In this document: positions 57,410 to 64,000 of the stretch, piece by piece
How the letters are laid out: each line of letters begins with the position of its first letter
Position numbering within the stretch: position 1 is the first letter of the stretch
Position numbers and translations under genes: made by a program
NCBI RefSeq assembly: GCF_024139115.2
Contig: NW_026943253.1
Span: forward strand, 34,112-98,111
Length of the DNA: 64,000 nt
Reading direction: 5' to 3'
Origin: Armigeres subalbatus
Taxonomy: Eukaryota; Arthropoda; Insecta; Diptera; Culicidae
The notes under the pieces: generated by a model
What the model was told of the DNA's origin: nothing
Seen by the model: only the letters and a program-made list of their open reading frames with translations
Database searches by the model: none

Positions 57410-60270
57410 GCCTGAAGGAATAAAATGAGACCCATCTATGGGGTCCTTAACCTCTTACCCACCCAGCAACTCTATCCCTACCTCCCTTGGTGCCAGCCGG
57501 GATCCCAGAGCAACCATAGGGAAGATCAGGTAAACTTCCTTAGTGGGAACTATGGTCGTAACCTGACAGGGAAGGAGGTTTATCCTCTCCAGAGGTACAA
57601 ATCTTGTTGACAGGCAATCTGTTACTCGCTGTCAGAATCAGCTCACAACGGCATTACTTCTCTCCATGTTAGGGACGGCTGATCTGTCTGTCTGAGTGCC
57701 AGCGAGGGACTCTAAATCAAACTGCTTTTTATGGTCACCTCCAGAAATTTGCAGGGCTTTGGTGTCAGGCCTGCAAGCCAGCAAAAAAAAACTCACGCAA
57801 CGAACAATCAACAAGAGAGTGGATGAGACCATCATGAAGACCACTGCGACGAAAAGGGACCTCATGATTGGAAACTCTAATTCGATGGAACTGCAAATCT
57901 CTCAACAGCCTGGAAGCACACGCATACTCGCCGATGTTGCTCAAGGACCGTGGATTCGGCATCGTAACTGCAGGAGGGTTTGATGGAAGGGATTGACTAA
58001 TGGTGCAGAACGTTTGGGTAATCATACCATCTACCCGACACGGCAACACACACACACGGGCTGGGAAGGGCTTTCATAGTGGTGGGCGACATGCAAAGGC
58101 GCGGCAGTCGAACAGGTGGTGGCCATGTGCGGGTTGAGAATCGAAGGCGAGTTCTTCAACTTCGCGTCCATAGCCAGCCCACTTCGGAAGCACTGATGAT
58201 GATAAGGACGCATTCTACGCTTTTATTTCGAACGTGAGTACGATAGCTGCCCCAGCCACGACGACAAAATCATCATAGGAGATTTGAACGCTCAGGTTAG
58301 CCCAAGAGGAGGAGTTTAGACCGACTGTACAGGAAGTTCAGCGCACCACACCAACTGGCGAACGAAATATTTTTCAGCTAACAAGCGTTTCGCTTCCTCC
58401 AAGAATATGGCCGTTCGCGGCACCTACTTCCTTGCAGCCTTCCGCACCATTTTGCCTGGAAGTCACTACTGCAGACAGAATCACAAATCAGTCACGTTCT
58501 GATTGATGGACGGCACTTCTCCGACATTATCGACGTGGGACATATCGGCATTTCGCTGACATTAACTCTGACCACTATCTGGTGATGATGGTTAAACTGC
58601 GCCCAAAACTACCATCATCAACAGTGACTGGCGCTGAAATTACAGGCGAAGTGAAAGTGAAGGCAGCGGAGGCCATGACTACGTCAGTTCAGCGGACGTT
58701 GGAAGCCAACATTCCACCATGAGGGAAGTTAAGGGATGCCGTCCGACAGCTAAAGAATAATAAAGCAGCTGGTAGGGGTTGGTATCGGGCTGGGCTCTCA
58801 TCAAGATACGACGGAGAAGCTAGCCACTTACACGCGCAAATTGATGATCAGAATCTGGGAAGCAGAAAGCTACCGGAGGTGGAAGGGTTATAGGGTGCCC
58901 CATCTACAAGAAAGGCGACAAGCTAGAGTGTGAAAATTCGAGTAATCACCATCGCCAATACACTACAAATGATATCCGAGATCATCTTCCGTCGTCTGTA
59001 TACCATTGGTGAATGAGTTCAATGGGAAGATTATCAAGCCTGGCTTCGTTGACAACCGCTCGACAACGGACCAGATCTTTACTGTACAGCAAATCCTTCA
59101 AAAATGCCATGTGAATACCGGGTCCCAACGCATCATCTATTCGGTGGTTCAAAGGCAGCATGCGACAAATGTTTAATACGTAGAACATATGGAAAGGTAT
59201 GGATGAGAACAAGCTTCCTGGGGAAACTTACCAGACTAATCAAAGCAACTTGGTAGATGGTGTACAAAACTTTGTGAAGATTTCGGGCGAAACACTCCAG
59301 TTCGTTCAGATCGCGCCGGGACTAAGACAAAGGTGATGGACTTTCATTGCCTGCTGTTCAACATTGCGCTAGAAGGTGTCATGCAGAAAGACAGGTGCCA
59401 CAGCTGGGGTTCAATTTGATACCAACATATCCAGTCTAATTTATTTGTTTTCGCGGTAGCGCATAGACGTTGTCTGGCCGAACATTTACCGGAAATTAAC
59501 AGAACTGTACACCCACTGTGACACGCGAAGCACCAAAAGTTGGACTGGTGGTGAATGCCTCAAAGACAAAGTACTTATGCTTGTGGGCGGAACAGAGCGC
59601 GACACGTACCTGCCTGGAAGCAGTGTTACGATAGACGAGGATACCTTCGAGGTGGTCAGAATTTATTCGTATCCGGATCCTTGTAACAATGATAACAACT
59701 CAGTCGTGAAATACGAAAGTGCATCATCTGTGGAAGTCAACGGGCCTACGGGCTCCAGAAGAAACTGCGGTCAAAAGATTCACCTGCACACCAAATGTGT
59801 CGCTATTTAGGGCGTTAATGGCGAACCAGTTTGTCCTCTACCGACGACATGAAACATGGACAATATGAGGGAGGACTTACAAAGCACTCAGGTATTCGAG
59901 GACTGGTGCTGGATGCATCTTTGGCGGTATGCACGAAGACGCCGGTGTGTGGCGGCGAAGAATGAACCTTGAGCTCGCCCAGCTCTACAGCGAACCCAGT
60001 ATCAGATGGCCTTCTAAAGCCGGAAGGGTACGATGGGCTGGGACATATTGCAAGAATGCCGGACAGCAACCCTGCAAAGATGGTGTTAGCACGATCCAGC
60101 AGGCTGAGAGACGACGTGGAGCGTGGCGAGTGAGATGGGAAGATCAGGTGCCAGAACGACACTTGGCGAGGGTGAAATGTTTGAGGATGGAGAGATGCGG
60201 CCCTGAACCGTGTGTTGTAACGTCAAATTGTTGATTCGGTGTTATCTGTTTAGATGTAGACTAAATAAAT
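57410..60270 (+). mobile_element. RTE-like LINE, family A, copy 2 (right arm), with 3' end
   Basis: It runs from the 5' leader (57410-57660) through endonuclease (57700-58620; an SDHYLVMV-type motif in frames near 58560), RT (about 58650-59450) and the C-terminus (59577-60234). The latter has LVGGTERDTYLPGSSVTIDE at 59580 and RVRWAGTYCKNAGQQPCKDG at 60029. TTGATTCGGTGTTATCTGTT at about 60231, with the AAATAAATGAATGG tail, marks the 3' end near 60270. Frameshifts break the coding sequence throughout. Confidence 0.8.
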
Positions 60271-60299
60271 GAATGGTAGAGTGCCAATGGTTAAACCTA

Positions 60300-60990
60300 T
60301 TCTCGCGGCTCTACCTCTTCAGTTGAATAAGCCTCCACTACTGCTCTGCGATCGATCCTAATGAGGTCGATGTCGTCACACAACCCTGAGAATATACTTG
60401 ATTTTAGCGATCATACCGTTCTTCTGCGCCAGATCTCCAAACAGCCGGAAACGGACCATCCTGCCACAGCTCATTTCTCTTACACTGAATCGTTCCTGCT
60501 TTGAAATCGGCAGGCAGATGGTGAGCCTGCAGACCCTTTTCCGGAATTTTATCAGGATCGTTCGCAGGCTAAACATCTGACGATCCGTCGATGATTGGCC
60601 CTCACGGCTACCTGGTATTCATGAGCGCAGGATTTCTCAAACGGTCTCAGTCTGTTCAGCAGGGATACTCGTCAGGATTTTGTGCCGAGTTTCCTCTATA
60701 AAATTAGCACTTTTACTGGTCTGTTGCCCTTTCTCACCTGGAGATTGGGCATGTGAGGTCATCCAGCCGACCGGCAACGGTAGCAACCTTCCATGTTTTC
60801 TGGATAATCTGTTTTCAATTTATTGATACGGCCTTCTCTCATTTCCGTGTTTTGAAGCTCGGCCGGGATATCGTCGCTGGCAGCTTCAATGTTTTCAGCT
60901 CGTTTAGAACAGTGATCTGCTCTGCATGCCATTGACGGTTACGATAAAGTTCCGCATATCGTTTCTATCAGAATTCATCTGGATTTGACA
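60300..60990 (-). mobile_element. Family B RTE, RT-region fragment
   Basis: The sequence aligns with RT fingers and linker of family B (13680-13990 and 23000-23700): GACGATCCGTCGATGATTGG at about 60580 corresponds to GATCCGTCGTTGATCGG at 13839. It is strongly diverged and frame-shifted. It is not contiguous with the 3' fragment at 61707, since the order is wrong for one element. Confidence 0.6.
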
Positions 60991-60999
60991 GTTGTAGGG

Positions 61000-61706
61000 A
61001 GAATTGAATAAATTTTAAAGTTTTTTCCTTACAAATTTCCATATATCTCTAAATTGTCCTTCACGCCACCCCTAAATGGCTACCGAACTGCCTGAAATTT
61101 TGCAGGACTCCTATATTATCAAAATAGTACTAATAGACATATAGGAGTTAGAATTTTCGAACATTTTTTGAAATTTGAGTTGCCCTAATGTCCCATTTTG
61201 AATCGGAATAATAAAACATCTGCTTATCTTGGTGACTGGATTGGCAACCTAAATGGTGTGTCAAACAAGGTTAATTTTACACTGAACTTCTACTTAATAA
61301 GCTTGTCAAGTTTAAAAAAAAAAAACTGAACTTTAAGGTAAAAATCTGATACAAATGTTTCTAGATTTCACAAAACAGCAATTCGCACTTTGTTCTTTAT
61401 TCCTTTCATCAAACGCTTTACCTGCAGAGACAACTTCCTTGGCACATTTGTTCCACATGGTCACATCGTTCGCGTCCAGAGCTGTTTATCCACTTTTCTC
61501 TCCGCTTTCAGCCTTGCCCAAAAATGTCTCGATGGGCCAAAACTGCACGGGCAGTTAGGTAAAATGGTGTATTTTATTATTGAAACCTGACCAAACCTGT
61601 TTGACAACCTTCGGATGACTACCCGGCTGTGATGGCAAGCTTCGCCAAATCTGGCCAAATCTGCGGGACCTCATGACTTTCATGAAACTTAATATTGACT
61701 ATTACA
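61000..61706 (-). mobile_element. Possible DNA-transposon remnant with transposase-like end
   Basis: On the minus strand, at about 61390-61560, one frame reads PVQFWPIETFLGKAESGEKS, which recalls the P-I-E-x-F-W-x-x-L-K motif near the end of Tc1/mariner/pogo-type DDE transposases. It continues in the next frame (65 codons at 61461-61658). The match is short and no terminal inverted repeats are seen, so this is tentative. Confidence 0.3.
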
Positions 61707-62065
61707 GACCCCTAAGGCCAAAAAACTGAGCCAAAGTGGCCTGTGCCGGCATTCAGCTCGTGCGGGCGTCCATGGCTACATCATGGCTACACGTCGCCAA
61801 CCACGCAATGCAGTCTACGGAGAGGTCCGCCAGTCATCTTCCACCTGATCGATCCACCGCAGCTGCGCACATCTCGCCTTCTTGTGCCCGTGCCGATCGG
61901 ATCGTTGTCAAAGGTATTTTCACCGCGGATTACTGTCCGACATTCTGGCTACGGCTACGTGCCATCGCAGTCGCGCCCGATTTTCCCGGTGTAAAAGTCC
62001 TTGTTTGCGGTGTGAACGATGGATGGTTCTCCCAACAACTGATGAATTCGTGGATTTCATTCACC
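61707..62065 (-). mobile_element. Family B RTE 3' end fragment
   Basis: It matches 12293-12650: AGTGGCCTGTGCC, TTCAGCTCG and GATGGATGGTTCTCCCAACA are shared. It encodes the extreme C-terminus on the minus strand and carries the GGCC-type 3' hairpin region. Confidence 0.7.
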
Positions 62066-63299
62066 TCCTCCTTTTACGTCCATATCCTGCCACCATAGAT
62101 TCATGAAACTGTACCCGGCTTTTGGAGACATTCTTTCTTGTCGCACAGCGTATGGGTAGTCCATCGTCATGTCATCTGAACACTTTGCAATGGTCTTTGC
62201 TCTGCAGCTGCATAATCCGTCCGTCGCCAAATCATTGGTTGATTTTGGCAAATTTGACCACATATAAAAGCCAAAACTTATTATGATTTTTGGCCAGGCC
62301 AGGAAGCTATACAATAAATCCATTTTGACATGGTTCCACCGTCGATGAGCCCAGGATTATCAACGGGGGAATTAATGAAGTTAATGCAGGAATAATTTTT
62401 GTTCTCTCTCTCTCGGAAAACTTTATCTGGTGCGACTCGCTTTGCACGACAACAACACCATGATTACATTTATACACAGAAGAGTGGGCGCATGATGGAC
62501 ATTCAGTAGTAGGTCATATCATATCAAGAACACTATCATCATATATTATTATATGTTATTATGTTACACAAATTTTTATAACAACATTTGGTGAGAAATG
62601 TGGTGCAGGATCATTGTTCATGAAATATCTAAATTTCTATCAAAAGTATTACTCTCAAACAAAAAAACTATTGTTAATTTTGTTACAATTTTATCATAAA
62701 AAATAACATATTTTGTTAGAAGAAATTTATATGAAATCAGATACAAAATATGCACACTGTGTTTACTATTGCGTTCTAGGTCTTCACATATGGGTCTCTC
62801 GTTTGATTGTGATCAACATTCAGAGAATATTAGTTTTTTCTGAACAAAGTACTTATGTTTTCAGAACGTGAAACTAAGATCATTACAAAATTAGGAAACT
62901 TATTCAAATCATTAATCCACATCAACGTTTGTGATATCTGTGGCAGGAGACATTGGCGAATTCAGTATTAACAATTTTAAAATCTTTATTATGTTGTTAA
63001 AATCCTGTTACAACATTTGAATAGATAATGACTACTAAGAAACAAAATTGTATCATTATCAAAATAGTTAGTTATAAAGATCACAACATGTTAAGAATTA
63101 TATCCATGTCAGTTGAATTACTGATACTTCTAGTCAGGAGATACATCACATTAGTTTTTCCATGCCAACCAAATCCGTTTCCTCATTTGCCATCAATTTC
63201 ACTCATTTGCCAATATTTCATCAAAGTGTTTTAGCTTCACTCCATACCAATTTGTGGGTTTTAGCTGTTTATTTGGTGTTTTTGTTTACACGTTCAAGA
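62066..63299. other. AT-rich, MITE-like sequence, no gene
   Basis: A (CT)n run lies at about 62404-62414. TTATAACAACATTTGG (62575) and TTACAACATTTGAA (63009) are related, as are several ATAACATATTTTGTTA-like stretches between them, which suggests one or two short elements. No frame has recognisable content. Confidence 0.4.
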
Positions 63300-63720
63300 G
63301 TAGGGTAAAGTGGTCCAATAGTGGACCCCAGCCAATAGTGGACCCTCCAGCCATTTTTGATTATTCAAGCACAATGTTATATACATTTGTATATTATAAA
63401 ATTCCATCGGGAGAACCTTCCCTACAGTCCCTATGAGTCCTATGATTTGGATTACATGCATTGGAAATGCTATGGAAAGTAAAATAAAGATGATGATTTT
63501 ACAATTTATAAAAAATAAACACGAGAGTGTCCATTATAGGGTAATATTTGGGGTCCATTATGGGAAGTTAAGAACGTCTCGTCGAAACGGGACATGAAAA
63601 TCAAAACGGGACAGTAATGTCCTGACTATAGGGAAGCAATTTATAATGAACCATTTCCTGTAATAAGACCCCAGGGGTCTACTATAAGTGCATGTTGAGT
63701 TAAACTTTAAAATGTTAATC
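63300..63720. repeat. Repeated GTCCAnTATnGG motif, MITE-like
   Basis: Related motifs occur at about 63313 (GGTCCAATAGTGGACC), 63332 (CCAATAGTGGACCC), 63526 (GTGTCCATTATAGGG), 63550 (GGGTCCATTATGGG) and 63674 (GGGGTCTACTATAAG). Some are near-palindromes. The block may be one element with subterminal repeats; its ends are not clear. Confidence 0.45.
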
Positions 63721-64000
63721 ATTCAACGAATAACGTCGTCGTATTTGTATTTGGTATATATATGCTTCATCGTGTGTTTTATAGAGGAATCTCATTGAGA
63801 TGCAGGCTTGCAGCTTGCTGTTAGATATCAAGCAGAATTAATATGCTGAAAATCTCTACTCCTTATGACAGGAAGAAGAAAATTCCATCGCTATTAGGGG
63901 ATTTACCAATCCATTGTTCTATATTGGGTCATTGTTAATTTACTATCCATTGTCTTCTATGGTCGATGAAGGTCCGATTTACTTTCGTTTGTAACATGGG
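63721..64000. other. No gene seen at window end
   Basis: Noncoding, AT-rich, cut by the window edge. Confidence 0.4.

Larger units (their letters stand above)
48657..60270. repeat. Right arm of the inverted duplication
   Basis: This is the reverse complement of 1-10530, extended outward to the family A 3' end at about 60270. Every element and junction of the left arm is present in mirror order. It is the more complete arm because the left one is cut by the window edge. Confidence 0.88.

Overview
This window looks like mosquito nuclear DNA, most likely Aedes, and almost all of it is transposable-element sequence. The reasons are: several non-LTR retrotransposons of the types common in Aedes (RTE-like endonuclease/reverse-transcriptase elements and a Juan-like Jockey-clade element); an errantivirus-type LTR retrotransposon with tRNA-Ser-like primer binding site; tRNA-derived SINEs with a GAA-rich tail; many short TA-flanked or foldback elements; and long degenerate minisatellites. 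There is no operon structure and no clear active host gene. The organism is inferred from repeat content only.

Layout. Positions 1-10530 and 48657-60270 are two arms of one large inverted duplication. Each arm carries, in mirror order, a family A RTE-like LINE, a MITE with GGTGTCATTGG ends, a family B RTE fragment, a Juan-like LINE with a poly(A) end, an endonuclease piece of a further LINE (family D) with a tiny family A 3' tail inserted in it, an AT-rich repeat block, and the next piece of family D. Each arm stops at a run of Ns (10531-10555 and 48159-48656). Between the arms lie: small MITEs and duplications (10.6-12.3 kb); a family B RTE (12.3-14.0 kb); a 2.3 kb GGAATTCC-type minisatellite (14.5-16.8 kb); a TA-flanked MITE (16.8-17.4 kb); lower-copy-looking sequence with a broken gene for a secreted coiled-coil-like protein (19.4-21.2 kb); LINE, SINE and RTE fragments (21.5-24.7 kb); a 3.4 kb TA-flanked element that holds a 2.1 kb heptamer satellite (24.75-28.14 kb); a possibly host-like block with an uninterrupted 133-codon reading frame next to a splice-acceptor-like site (28.3-30.5 kb); a 53-bp minisatellite (31 kb); a complete but heavily broken errantivirus (32428-41316) whose env region was hit by both a SINE and a foldback element; a family C RTE-like LINE (41.7-45.2 kb); and a third family A copy (45.6-48.2 kb). 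After the right arm come family B fragments, a possible DNA-transposon remnant and AT-rich MITE-like sequence.

The elements do not act together as a system. They form a nested insertion history, and several steps can be read from target-site duplications and one internal empty-site comparison. Almost every reading frame is interrupted by 1-2 base indels, also in recently inserted elements, so part of the damage may be consensus error rather than decay. Family and clade names come from recognising conserved motifs by eye; no database search was possible.
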